A stretch of 64,000 nucleotides of DNA from Halicephalobus mephisto (taxonomy: Eukaryota; Nematoda; Chromadorea; Rhabditida; Panagrolaimidae), in assembly GCA_009193035.1 (NCBI GenBank), contig SWDT01000129.1:235537-299536 (forward strand), written 5' to 3'. A program made the translations under genes and the position numbers. This document shows, piece by piece, positions 11,231-21,947 of this stretch (position 1 is the first letter of the stretch; every line of letters begins with the position of its first letter). Under the pieces are notes generated by a model that saw only the letters and a list, made by a program, of their open reading frames with translations, did not search any database and was not told the DNA's origin.

Positions 11231-11319
11231 TGGAAGTATTTCTTTACGTTTCCACAACTACTAAAAACTCCCCCTTTTTCAAGTATCCATGACAACAGAC
11301 AAAGTGACCAATATTGAGG

Positions 11320-12080
11320 TCTCTTAAGCAGTTGACATCGAATTTAAGTAAAATTTCCAGTTTGCATGCAATATTTACCTGTATAATTTAACATCAAAAT
11401 TAAAATTGCAAATTGCACACAACCTTTAAGCAGGTAAGTCAAAGTCAAACTTTCAGGTTGCTCGCAACATTCAGACAGATAACTCAATATCAAAGTCTAA
11501 CCTGCAGGTTGCTTATAACATTGATGCCGATCTATTTTTATATAAGTCAAAGTTAAATCTGCAGGTTGCGTGCAACGTTTACATAAATAGGTCGACATCA
11601 AAGTAAAAATGAAATCTGCAGGTTGCGTGCAACTTTTAAACAGAAAAGTTGACATCAATATCAAAGTCTAATCTGCAGGTTGTGTGCAATGTTTACATAA
11701 ATAGGTCGACATCTAAGTTAAAATCAAATCTGCAGGTTGCGTGCAACGTTTATCCAGATAGTTCGATATCAAAATCTAATCTGCAGGTTGCACGCAACTT
11801 TCGAACAGAAAAGTCGACATCAAAGTCAAATCTGCAAATTGCGTGCAATGTTTACATAAATAGGTCGATATCTAAGTTAAAATCAAATTTTCAAATGGCG
11901 TGCAATATTTATCCAGATAGTTCGATATCAAAACCAAATCTGCAGGTTGCGTGCAAGATTGAGACAACTTGATCGACATTTATATTGATGTTTGTAAAAA
12001 TTTTGAAATCGAAATAATACCCACAATTTGCTTGCAATATTTGACCACTTACCTAATTTCGTGTAAAAATGCAATTTGAC
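11320..12080. repeat. Minisatellite, ~55-60-bp units with core TCTGCAGGTTGCGTGCAA
   Basis: About a dozen diverged units span the interval between the two minus-strand genes. The core holds CTGCAG and the small palindrome TTGC-GT-GCAA, separated by spacers such as ACATAAATAGGTCGACATC. A related array in the opposite orientation lies at 61840-62400. Confidence 0.8.
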
Positions 12081-12470
12081 TTTAATGTCGACAGTTTTAC
12101 AAAATTCGACAGAGTAACAAATTCCGGAAATTTAAAAGCCACTTAAAATGTAAAATTTAGGACAAATAACAAACCATAAAAATAAATGACTAATGACAGT
12201 GGATATTCGAATAGGATTATGATATCCAACTAAATCCCGAATCTGGATATACTTTGTCGCAAACTCTAAAAACTTGTTTCAAATCCGTTTTCAATTTTCA
12301 AATTTCCAATATTAAACATAATTTTCGAATTTTTTTTATTAAACAATTTTCGAATTTTTTTATTAAACAATTTTCAAATTTTCAATATTAAACAATTTTT
12401 GAATTTTTTTATTAAATATAATTTTTGAATTTTTTTATTAAACAATTTTTGAATTTTGTTTATTAAAAAA

Positions 12471-14174
12471 TTAAATTGAATTAGGAGTGATATCGTATAC
12501 AGAATCATCACCGTAATCTTCTACAGTAATTCTAGGACCTTCAAGTCGTTTGACTTTGAAAAAAATAAAAGCTTCAACGAATACTGACAACCTAAAAAAA
12601 TTTATAAAATTTAAAAAAAAAAATAAAAAATACCACCAAAGTTGTAAAAACAACAGTATACTTAGAAGACCGACGATGACGACAGCAGAAGGCTTCAGAA
12701 TCTTCCCCGGTTCAGGCACACTGGATTTCGATTCTTGAATACAATCTTTCAAAATTTTCAAAGTAATAATAAAAACGAAAATTAAAAATATCTAAAATTT
12801 TTCTGATTACTGTAATTTGATTTTTTTCCAAACCTGCCAAAAAATATGCAACAAATAAAAATACCGTAATTTCAAGTATCTTCCCAATAGAGTCAGAACA
12901 ATCACCAAAGTAGACACTATTGTAAAAGATAACGAAATCTGAATAATATCCCGTCCTTTGCCGTCCAGCAAATCCGTGTAAAATAAAAATCCATTATTTA
13001 AAGCCAATTTTGCAGAAACAAAACCAAAAAAACCTGAAAAAGTACAGTAGTAAATCAATATTTTGTTTTACCAAAGTTCATCGAAATTTAAAACTTCCAT
13101 CTTGAAATAATATTCATAATTTTTTTCGAATTAACTTATTTTCTAAAACAAAAAAAATTAAAATTGTGATTTTAAAAAAATTTCATCGAAATTTAAAATT
13201 TCTATATTGAGATAATATTCATAATTTTTTCGAATTAACTTATTTTCTAAAACAAAAAAATTAAAATTGATTTTTAAAGAAATTCATCGAAATTTAGAAT
13301 TTCCATCTTGAAATAATATTCATAATTTTTTCAAATTAACTTATTTTTTAAAACAAAAATTAAAATTGTGATTTTAAAAAAAGTTCATTAAAATTTAAAA
13401 TTTCTATATTGAGATAATATTCATAATTTTTTTGAAATTAATTAAATTTACAGAACTTCATATTTAGATTTTTCGAATCAAGTCCTAACACGAGAAATTC
13501 GAATTTTGATAAAAAAAATCAAAATCAAAGTTCAACATAAAAATTCAGACTTTTCGCGTCGAGACAGCATTTATAAATTTTCCAAAAATCCATTTTAGGT
13601 AAATTAATAATTATAATTTACTCAGTTTTTTCGAATCAAAGAATTTCGTTCTAAAATGTTATTTTTGATTCAAAAAACTCAAATTATTATTTTAGATCTT
13701 TTTCGAAATCCAAAAAATTCATCAATGTTGTCTTAGATCAAAAAGTTCGGATTTGGATTTTGAACTTTGATCACAAACTTTGGTAAAATGAAACAGGATT
13801 AGTGAACAGACTTAGTAAAATTAATTCGACGACAGAAATAAACAAAACAGCGTCGTTGAGACTGACGCAGCCGAGACAGCAACGACGGAAAGTAAACGGA
13901 TGGAAAACTAGCGGTCTTCTGACGGCAGTTCCTAACTTAGGTCTTCTACGATACGGTATCTCGAAAGTTTCCGGAATTCCAGATCCCTAAAAATCCGTTT
14001 TCTATTCCATCACTACCATCCTTAAACCCTTACCTTCGGAGTACACGGACGAATCCCGAATTTTCCATGATCTTCTTCGTGAAAACCACTCTCAACTACA
14101 GTAGAATTTTCAGAATTCTTTTCTTCCATATTCCGTTTTGTATTTTTTAATTTCGTCAATAACCAATTTCCCAT
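12471..14174 (-). CDS. Four-transmembrane protein (LAPTM-like / nematode 4TM family), function unknown
   Basis: Exons (minus order) 14174-14034, 13986-13812, 13033-12834, 12791-12634, 12591-12471 give 264 residues; introns 3 and 4 are only 42 nt each. The N-terminal ~75 residues are soluble and acidic, followed by an RRCCLGCVSLNDA cysteine cluster directly before TM1. TM segments are at about residues 84-110, 130-154, 159-183 and 203-230. The C-terminus is acidic with YGDDSVYDITP. A Cys-rich start and four helices resemble LAPTM4/5 and nematode DUF7027-type proteins of endomembranes; this is an impression, not a match. The exon 2 donor (CTAA|GTCTGT at 13812) was chosen because it alone keeps the frame open into TM1. 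Confidence 0.7.
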
Positions 14175-14239
14175 AAAAATATAAAAATTCTTTCATAAAG
14201 ATTGTCCAAAACCAAAGACCAGCTTTTTTGAAAAGTTGA

Positions 14240-14710
14240 GAACCAAAATCGTCGGTAACTAAGTTGAGTTAAAAATTAAAAAATACAATAAGTTAATTTT
14301 CGAAAAAAACAAAAATTTTTCTGGATTTGAGAGACCAAAAAGCTACTCTGACATTTAAACCGGAAATTGAGTTATTTAAAATATTAAAAATATTTAAAAT
14401 ATTTAAAAATATTAAAAATATTAAAAATATTAAAAATATTAAAAGTATTTAAAATTATTTAAAATATTAAAAATATTAAAAATATTAAAAATATTAAAAG
14501 TATTTAAAATATTTAAAATATTTAAAATTATTTTATTTTTAATTTTGTTTCACAAAAAATAAAAAATAAGTTTTAAAATTAAAATAAAATTTCGACGTTT
14601 TTATTCGAAAATTACAAAAAATCTGTTCTAAAAATTATAAAAAATATTAATTTTTAGAGAAATTTAAAAATGAAAATTATTTTAAAATTTTACTTTTTTA
14701 ATTTTTTAAT
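14240..14710. repeat. AT-rich tract with TTAAAAATAT tandem repeat
   Basis: 14370-14530 is a run of AAAAATATT / AAAATATTT units. No gene visible. Confidence 0.6.
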
Positions 14711-14755
14711 TTTTTGTTTTTAATTTGCAAATTCGAAGCACTTGAAGGATTTAGA

Positions 14756-14920
14756 ATGAAACTGAATGTCTTCTTGGAACATTTAACCAATCGTCAGGGG
14801 GATATTACTTTGGAAATACTGGTGGATGAACTTGGGTACTTCTTTTTCGAAAATTGGGAATACTCATCCGTGTTTTTTTGTGCAATATTCATAATCCCAT
14901 TTAGTCACAGACCGAGCTGA
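14756..14920 (+). CDS. Possible small gene or exon remnant, function unknown
   Basis: After a GGATTTAG acceptor-like site an ATG opens MKLNVFLEHLTNRQGDITLE and ILVDELG, which has coding-like composition. The frame then runs into a hydrophobic low-complexity segment, or could splice at GTACTT (14839 region) to ATTTAG near 14902. A TAATAAA lies near 15100. It could equally be a remnant exon; no family recognised. Confidence 0.25.
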   Translation: MKLNVFLEHLTNRQGDITLEILVDELGYFFFENWEYSSVFFCAIFIIPFSHRPS

Positions 14921-15194
14921 AGATCCTATTACAAGTTACTATCCAGAAAATTAAAATTGTTCAAAACTAATTGTACGTTTCTGAAAAGTATTACTGTTCG
15001 AGAATCCACAAAGTCCTCACATAAGATGAGGAAATATTTAAAATGTTTAATACATAAATAACAGTATGTGGAAATTTTAAAAAAACAATATCAATAATAA
15101 AGCAGCAATGGAAATAATAATATTCACAAAGTAGTCTTCTTTTTTCTTACCGTTTATCCAGCACTATACAGAGTCCACCTACAGTATCGCGTGG

Positions 15195-15389
15195 AAATTA
15201 CGGCTGTATGGCATTTGTTCCCCATCGACTCGCGCTGATTTCGAAATTTCCTCCCTTTTGACCAGTCTTTTTTGCCACTGGACTGGTCAAAATTACGGCT
15301 GTATGGCATTTGTTCCCCATCGACTCGCGCTGATTTCGAAATTTCTTTCCTTTTGACCAGTCTTTTTTGTCACTAAACTGGTCAAAATT
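15195..15389. repeat. Direct duplication (95-bp unit x2) containing a strong hairpin
   Basis: Two ~97% identical copies of a unit holding ACGGCTGTATGGCATTTGTT and CCATCGACTCGCGCTGATTT. Each ends with TTTTGACCAGTC / GACTGGTCAAAA, a 12-bp inverted repeat around a 13-nt loop. Diverged relatives occur near 40130-40330, 53860-54015 and 56150-56370. Confidence 0.75.
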
Positions 15390-15752
15390 AAAACCAATCT
15401 TATTTTTTTTTCCAACTTCATCGATTTTTTTTGAGAAAAGTGATTTGGAACGTAAATAACTAAATTTTAAATTCAGAAAGTTTCCTAATTATCTCTCTTC
15501 AGAAGATTGTTTCGTAAAAAGAGATTACAGATTCTGAATGTTCATCTTGAAAACTTTAAATGATATAATGTATCCCAAAAGACCAGCCTGTTTGAAGTTC
15601 ATTCTTTTATAAATGCTTAATCGCTTAGGAACAGTAAGAATGAAAAATCTAGATTCAACTCTCTTTTACTACTTTCACAATTTAATTAAATTTCATTAAC
15701 AACTATTATATGATCACTAATGATAGGAGAAATATGCTGGATATAGAGACTA

Positions 15753-16157
15753 TTAATTGACTCGAGAAGAAACCTCTTGATCGATTATATTGTATATTTC
15801 TTCATTTTTCTGTTTATTGGAAGAATCCTCGACGTATTCAAAATTTTGTTGTCCGTCATTTTCATTTTGAATTTGATCATCAAGTGTATAAACTATTGAT
15901 TCACTATTGTGAGTTCCATACTGAAATCTCCATTTAAAAGATCGACGTCCTTGATTAATATATGTCGCTTCTGAATTACATCCTTGAAAAAAGCAATATT
16001 CAAGAAGTTCTTGAATAGGGATTGAATTAATTGTTTTATCTTCGATGGCCTTCAAGAGGGAATAAAGTCAATCAGTAATTCTACATTCATTCAGAATTAC
16101 CAACTTCTGTCTTCTATCAAGTTTCCATTGAGATCCAGGAAAATCTGCAATTTTCAT
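15753..16157 (-). CDS. Small orphan protein (117 aa), function unknown
   Basis: Two exons (16157-16101 and 16049-15753, phase 0, 51-nt intron with donor GTAATT and acceptor TTGAAG). A TTTTTTGCAG acceptor lies just upstream of the ATG, consistent with trans-splicing. The protein has a basic N-terminal part (QWKLDRRQKL), a middle with CFFQGCNSEATY and aromatic RRSFKWRFQYG, and a long acidic, Asn/Gln-rich tail. No signal peptide or TM. I do not recognise the family. Confidence 0.5.
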
Positions 16158-16881
16158 TGAATTGAATTCAAAGAGCTGCAAAAAACTCTAGTCGAAAAAT
16201 AATTAGACATGAGGCAAAGGTTAGAGTAGTATATATATGGCGTTTCTAGCGCACCTTCCACCCAAAACACAGGGCTTTCCGTATGATTCCAACAATTTTT
16301 TATTTTTATTAAATGATACACGCCCTCCAGCGTCACGAAGTTCCGACCTTCAGAAGTGTCACTCCAGGAGAGTGATGTGATTTTTATGCAATCCGGTCAA
16401 TTTTTCTTGATTACAAATGGCAAAAGTGTTTATTAAAAGCTTAAAACCGTTGACATTCTCCGACATTACAAATCTAGTTAAGAAATTGAAAAAATTTTAG
16501 AGCGGTATGTATGAGGGATACTCTTCTAACGAAGGTTAATAAATATCTTTATTACACATTACAATTACATCATTAAAACCAAACAAATGTTAGGTAAAAA
16601 CCTCTTTTAATATTACGAACTAAAAAATAGGAGGAAAAAACCCTAACATTGAAAAAACTGTTTATTGAATTGGATTTGGAAGAGATATCATAAATTAAAT
16701 TCATGCTACAATGAAAAAGTATTTGTAAGTTGTAGTAAATTTTGTTGAATTTAAATTTTTCCTTCTAAATAATTTCATCATTTTTTGTTTCAAATAATTT
16801 CATGATGTTTATTTCTTTTTCCTCAAATAAATGAATTTCCTTAGGAAAGTAAGAAAAGCACATATTCAATAAAATTATATC

Positions 16882-17109
16882 TGTTGAATCGTCGCTGGGG
16901 AATCCGGATCCGCGTGTAGATACAAATATATGGAAATAACTTTATTGGGGCCTCAGGCACGAGATAAAACACAACTCTAGCACAATTATTGCGCAATCTA
17001 CAAATTGCCGCCAAAAGGCAATCGTACGCCTTTCGTTGGTCCTCAGGATATTTCGCTTCGGCACCAACGTGTGTGGCTTGCATTCAAATACATTGTGCAC
17101 AATCCAACA
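16882..17109 (-). mobile_element. Possible solo LTR remnant
   Basis: The 228-bp block begins TGTTG and ends CAACA (TGTTGG...CAACA on the minus strand). It is more GC-balanced than its surroundings and contains an AATAAA near the middle on the minus strand. These are LTR features. No target-site duplication or primer-binding site is visible, so the call is tentative. An 80-codon minus ORF inside it has no recognisable content. Confidence 0.3.
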
Positions 17110-17335
17110 AATAGTAATAACAATAACGAAAATATAATAATATTAGCAAAACAATACTAACAAAGTAATAAAATAAGAAGACAATGTTAACGAAGAAGTA
17201 ACAATACTCTCATAGTAATAATGACAGTAACGGAAATAAAGTAATATTAACGAAGTAATAGTAATAGTAGTAGTAAAATAATAATAATAAAACAACATTA
17301 ATAGAGCAATAACATAACAACAATGAGGCAATTAA
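17110..17335. repeat. AT-rich trinucleotide-like low-complexity tract (AATA/GTA/ACA)
   Basis: Runs of AATAATAGTAACA-type sequence. No gene seen from 17110 to 18000 apart from this. Confidence 0.6.
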
Positions 17336-18005
17336 TGTAAAACACTCTTTCAACCTACAGTAACCTACTTAAGATGCAGGACTTTTCGTTCCGGGACCGC
17401 TCTGTCTGGCTCGGCTGCAGTTCGACTGGAGCAATCTCCGTCAGACAGTCACCTAAATTTAGAATACTTCTTTGAATTTCTTGCTAAATAATACCGTGGA
17501 ATTTCGACAGGAATATCATTTGTGAACTAGGTTAATGACTTGCATTAACTGCAACAATGTTGATCCTCAGACAAACAACTTTTAAAAATTCACTTATTTT
17601 TTAAGATTTTGGAAATGTAAAATTTAACTTTATCCGTGTTCAAAATGGATTTTCATATATTATATTTATTTGACTTTCATGTATATACTTTAATCTTGAG
17701 GGATTTTACAGTATCAACGTCAATGTAAGTGTATTTTCAAAAATTATAATTGGAATTTTCGATATTGTGTAAATTAATATTAAAATTTTACAATTAATTT
17801 TCTTCATTTTTCATTGTAATTTAAAGTTACAAATGAAAGATTGTGTGTTATTTATTTCGTAGAATTATGATGTTCTTATATACTATATTGTAGTTTCTAT
17901 TCGTTGCTTTCGGGGCTTGTAAATATAAATGGAAAACTTCAAACAGTTCCATTCAAATCCCATAAAAAAATAATTCCATTTTCATCTGGAAATTGAATAA
18001 AAAAA

Positions 18006-18357
18006 TTTTAAATAAATACAAAAAATACTTTAATGGAGTACTGTAGTGTTCAGGATGTTTATTAATAGTTTTATATATGGAAATCAACGCTAGAGAACAG
18101 GGTTAGGTCCCTGTATACCGTAATCTTCAAGATTTTCGACTAATCTGAGAACAATTTAGTTTAAGAAATGGAGATTTTAGACTACTTTGACTTCTGGAGC
18201 TTCCAACCGAGACCATTCAAAAAGTTGCTTTTTGAAACCCTTTGATTACCATATTCTTGTAAAATCATAAAAATACAAATATTTTCAATCCTTGATCTCG
18301 GCTGGAAAACCCTAAAAATTCGTGTCAGGACTATTTCTTAAAACTTTTGTTTTGATT
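18006..18357 (+). repeat. Left arm of a ~350-bp near-perfect inverted repeat (dispersed repeat A copy)
   Basis: The reverse complement recurs at 19299-19648 with only scattered differences. It contains the repeat A hallmarks ACTGTAGTGTTCAGGATGTT and AAATTCGTGTCAGGACTATT. Confidence 0.85.
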
Positions 18358-18598
18358 TTTGAAATTAACAAATATATTAAATTTAAAATTTTTTAGGGAT
18401 CAAACTCCAGAAAATCCGGAATAACCAACCAAGTATGACTTTAAATGACATGTCAAAAATAACAATTTCCAGAAGTTTAGTTTTGACGAAAAACATTAAA
18501 AAGTGAACTTCCGGTGGAAATTTTTTTGGTTGCTGACCATGAATTTCCTTTTTTAAAATTGACAGATTTGTATTCTGTGCCGGCCAGTTTTGTCGTAA

Positions 18599-21542
18599 AT
18601 GTCGATGTCCGCGAGGGTCGCTAGAAGGGGCAAGATGGGCCGTTCCGTGTCCCTGAACACGTACCCCAAACGGAACCCTGTTACCGTATCCCCTGTCCAG
18701 CCTATTTCGAATCCGAATTTCGTCAGATTCAAAAATTCAAATTCAAAAATGGTCAAATTTTTAACGACAAAAATGTTTTTTAACAAAATTGATCCAGAAT
18801 TGATTCAATTTTCTCAAATTTCGTATTTTTATTCTTTTTTTATTTTTTTAAGAATAATCGGAGCATCTTACAGAATCAGAAAAAAAGAATCGAAATTTTT
18901 AATGATTTTTTTGATGTTTTATAATTTAATTATTTTTTTTTCAAAAATAATTTATTTAATTTTTTTACTTGTTGGAATTCATCAAAACAGCGCCTACAGT
19001 AACCAATGGACAAGTGTAACTCATTATTTTTGCGTCGTTATTTGTCTAGTCGGAATCTGGACGAATCTGAAACTCCATCTGATGAAGCCCAAAATTCTGG
19101 AGGAAATTCTAAGTTCTTCATCTTTGGACGAAAACCATGTTCAAAAAAGATCTTTTTTAATCAAGTAAGTTTCAAAAATCAAAAATAAAATTTTCAAAAA
19201 AATGGTCCTGACGCGAAGTTATTTTTTTGAGTTACAGTAATCTATGTGAAAATTCCGGTTTTACACGGGCTATTTCGTAATCATGTGGTTTTACAAGTAA
19301 TCAAAACAAAAGTTTTAAGAAATAGTCCTGACATGAATTTCTAGGGTTTTCCAGTCGAGATCAGGGATTGAAAATATTTACATTTTTATGATTTTACAAG
19401 AATATGGTAATCAAAGGGTTTCAAAAACCAACTTTTTGAATGGTCTCGGTTGGAAGCTCCAGAAGTCAAAGTAGTCTAAAATCTCTATTTCTTAAACTAA
19501 ATTGTTCTCAGATTAGTCGAAAATCTTCAAGATTACGGTATACAGGGACCTAACCCTGTTCTCTAGCGTTGATTTCCATATATAAAACTATTAATAAACA
19601 TCCTGAACACTACATTACCCCATTAAAGTATTTTTTGTATTTATTTAAAAAAATTAATTTTTCAGAATTTTATCGATAATTTGCATAATTACTATCTCGA
19701 TCGTCGTGATTATTGTGGAATCTTTGAGGATGAATTCCGACGACCGATTCGGGGTGTATTATCCGAACACGAACAGGATGCCCGTGGTTTTTACGTGTGG
19801 GGTCTGGTGCAGACTTCTGGAGACATTCTTCCACGGAATCTGCGTTTTTTTCACTTTGACTTCTGCCGGATTATTTTCGGTCCTCTCGATCGCGATCTCT
19901 ACGGAGGCTTCTGGGTTGATTTCGGACATCCGGAAGTACCCCACTTCCCAGGGCCTCGACCACCTGATTTACCGTTTCCAAAGCATCGGAAAATCCACTA
20001 CAGTATTAAACAAAAAATTTTCTGGAATTATTTTTATTTATATTTTTTTATTTATTTCTGGAATTTTTTTTTCTTTAACGAAAAAATCGAAATTAATGAT
20101 ATCGGAATCAGAAACCGGAGGAATTAACGTCATAGTTACAGTAGCCGTATTCCTTCTGGCAGTCATCGGAATGATTATTTTCGCAATTTTCCTTAACGAA
20201 CAACTTGATGAATTCCGGTCTGCTGCCCACAAAGTCAGCGATCTGCAACAAGTGGACCTTTTTTGCATCACTTCTGTAAATTTTTTATTTTTAAAAAAAT
20301 TTAAAAAATATTTTTATTCAAAAAACTCGAAAAAATCATTTTTATTTTAAAAAAACTAAAAAAATATCTTTATTTAAAAAACTCGAAAAAATCATTTTTA
20401 TTTTTAAAAAATTTATTTTTATTTAAAAAATACTTTTTTATTCAAAAATTTAAAAAAATTGTTTTTTTTTTATTTTTAAAAAAGTCCTTTTATTTTCAAA
20501 AATTTCAAGAAATTATTTTATTTTTATTTAAAAAGTTTTTAAAAAATATTTTTGTCTAGAAAATTTAAAAGTATTTTTATTTTAAAAATTTTTTAAATTT
20601 AATTTTTAGGTAAAATTACTGAGTTTCATGCTCCGGCTCTGTGACAACAAAGAACGGATCACTGCCGGAGGGATGTTCGTCATCACCAAGCAGTCCATAA
20701 CTACGGTAAGAAAATTTCCAATTATAGTTTTTTCAGTGGGATACTGTAGTGTTAGTTAAGATTTCTAAAACGTTTATTAATAATTTCATATATGAAAATC
20801 AACTTCTGAAGACGGAGTCAGGGCTGGGTACCCTGTGTACCGTAATTCAGAAGGCCTTAAGTCTGAGAAAAGTATTTTTAAAAAATCAATTTCGAAATTT
20901 TGTAAAATCTTTCGTTTTTACAAATCTCCAAAAATCCACATTGAATTAATTTTAAATAAATTATTTATGATTTTCAAAATAGTGCAATTTTGTGAAATTT
21001 TTGAATTCCCGCGCAAAAACGAAACTTTTATAAAAATGGAAAAATTGGTAAATTTCGTAACTTTTACTTTTTAGGATTTCTAAAAATTAAAAATTTATTT
21101 TAAAGAATTTTTTCAAAGTTTATGATTTTCAAAGTAATGCAATTTTGTGAAATTTTTGAATTCCCGCGTAGAGAGAGACAAATTTACAAAGATGGAAAAA
21201 TTGGTAAATCTGGCTTTTTTTCTATTCTTAGAACTTTTCTAAAAAAATTTTGTAATTTTCCAAAAAAGTTCATTTATGATTTTCAAAATAGTGCAATTTT
21301 GTGAAATTTTTGAATTCCCGCGCAAAAATGAAACTTTTATAAAAAATTCTTCAAAATAAATTTTTAATTTTTAGAAATCCTAAAAAGTAGAAGTTACGAA
21401 ATTTACCAATTTTTCCATTTTTATAAAAGTTTATATATGACTTTTATAACATATAATAATCCGATTTCAGCTTGTGTTATTTTTCTCCCTCGTCGGATTC
21501 TGTGTTTTCGCCGTCGACGAAGGCTGTCTGAACCTGTTCTAA
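18599..21542 (+). CDS. Gustatory-receptor-like seven-transmembrane protein (EGL-47/GUR/LITE-1 type)
   Basis: Exons 18599-19164, 19666-20275, 20610-20705 and 21471-21542, all phase-consistent, give 447 residues. The first ~70 residues are a basic cytosolic N-terminus. About seven hydrophobic helices follow, the last being LVLFFSLVGFCVFAV next to the C-terminus. The short penultimate exon (VKLLSFMLRL, then ITAGGMFVITKQSI) and the final short exon match the conserved 3' gene structure and TM7 region of invertebrate gustatory receptors; nematode members act in sensory neurons or muscle. Intracellular N-terminus and short C-terminus also fit. The stretch around 20010-20095 is hydrophobic and AT-rich and could be a retained intron. 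Exon 1 is bracketed by inverted copies of repeat A. Confidence 0.7.
19299..19648 (-). repeat. Right arm of the ~350-bp inverted repeat (repeat A, antisense in intron 1)
   Basis: Near-identical reverse complement of 18006-18357. One of only two copies of repeat A that run antisense to the host gene. Confidence 0.85.
20735..21440 (+). repeat. Repeat A copy plus direct and inverted repeat B copies in intron 3 of the gustatory-receptor gene
   Basis: Repeat A occupies 20735-20960. Repeat B (TTTTTGAATTCCCGCG ... AATGGAAAAATTGGTAAAT) follows in direct copies near 20995, 21150 and 21300, and inverted at 21360-21440, so the intron can fold back on itself. Confidence 0.7.
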
Positions 21543-21947
21543 GAAGAATCCGTCCTTGAAAAAACTTGACCGTTTATAAATTCCCATTTTTGACCTCTTT
21601 TCTGTGAAAACAAACAATCGTAAAATTAATTGGAATTGTCTGAAATCCAGGACAAAAACAAATTTAAAGTTTTTTATTTTTTTGGATTATTGGTTTCAAA
21701 AGTTTCGAATTTTGAGATTGACCGATAAATGGAACCCAGAAGGAACCAAGACTCAGATGATCCTGGGCTGATCGTCCTTATTTGATCGAAAATGGGTCAC
21801 TGGAGTCAGAACGGAGTAAAAATGGTCGCTTTGTCGTTGACCCGGTTCCTGGCAGAACCTCAAGAAGTCTTCCGAGGACGGATTTAAAAATACTTTTGTT
21901 CTTATTTCGGCCATTCGATTTCTTCTTTTCTGGATATCGGAATAAAA

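Noticed and set aside
11075..11317. 80-codon ORF with repeated GSGSLRQWLYLQ
   Set aside because: Direct translation of the short tandem repeat array; no acceptor, no downstream gene structure.
11320..12080. CRISPR-like regularly spaced repeats
   Set aside because: Eukaryotic context; units and spacers both diverge and spacers resemble each other, as in a minisatellite.
16154..16336. Minus ORF of 60 codons upstream of the 117-aa gene
   Set aside because: It is upstream of the leader acceptor, has no conserved features and contains a TATATATA run more like promoter sequence.
17143..17331. Tyr/Leu/Thr-rich minus ORF
   Set aside because: Translation of an AATA/GTA low-complexity tract.
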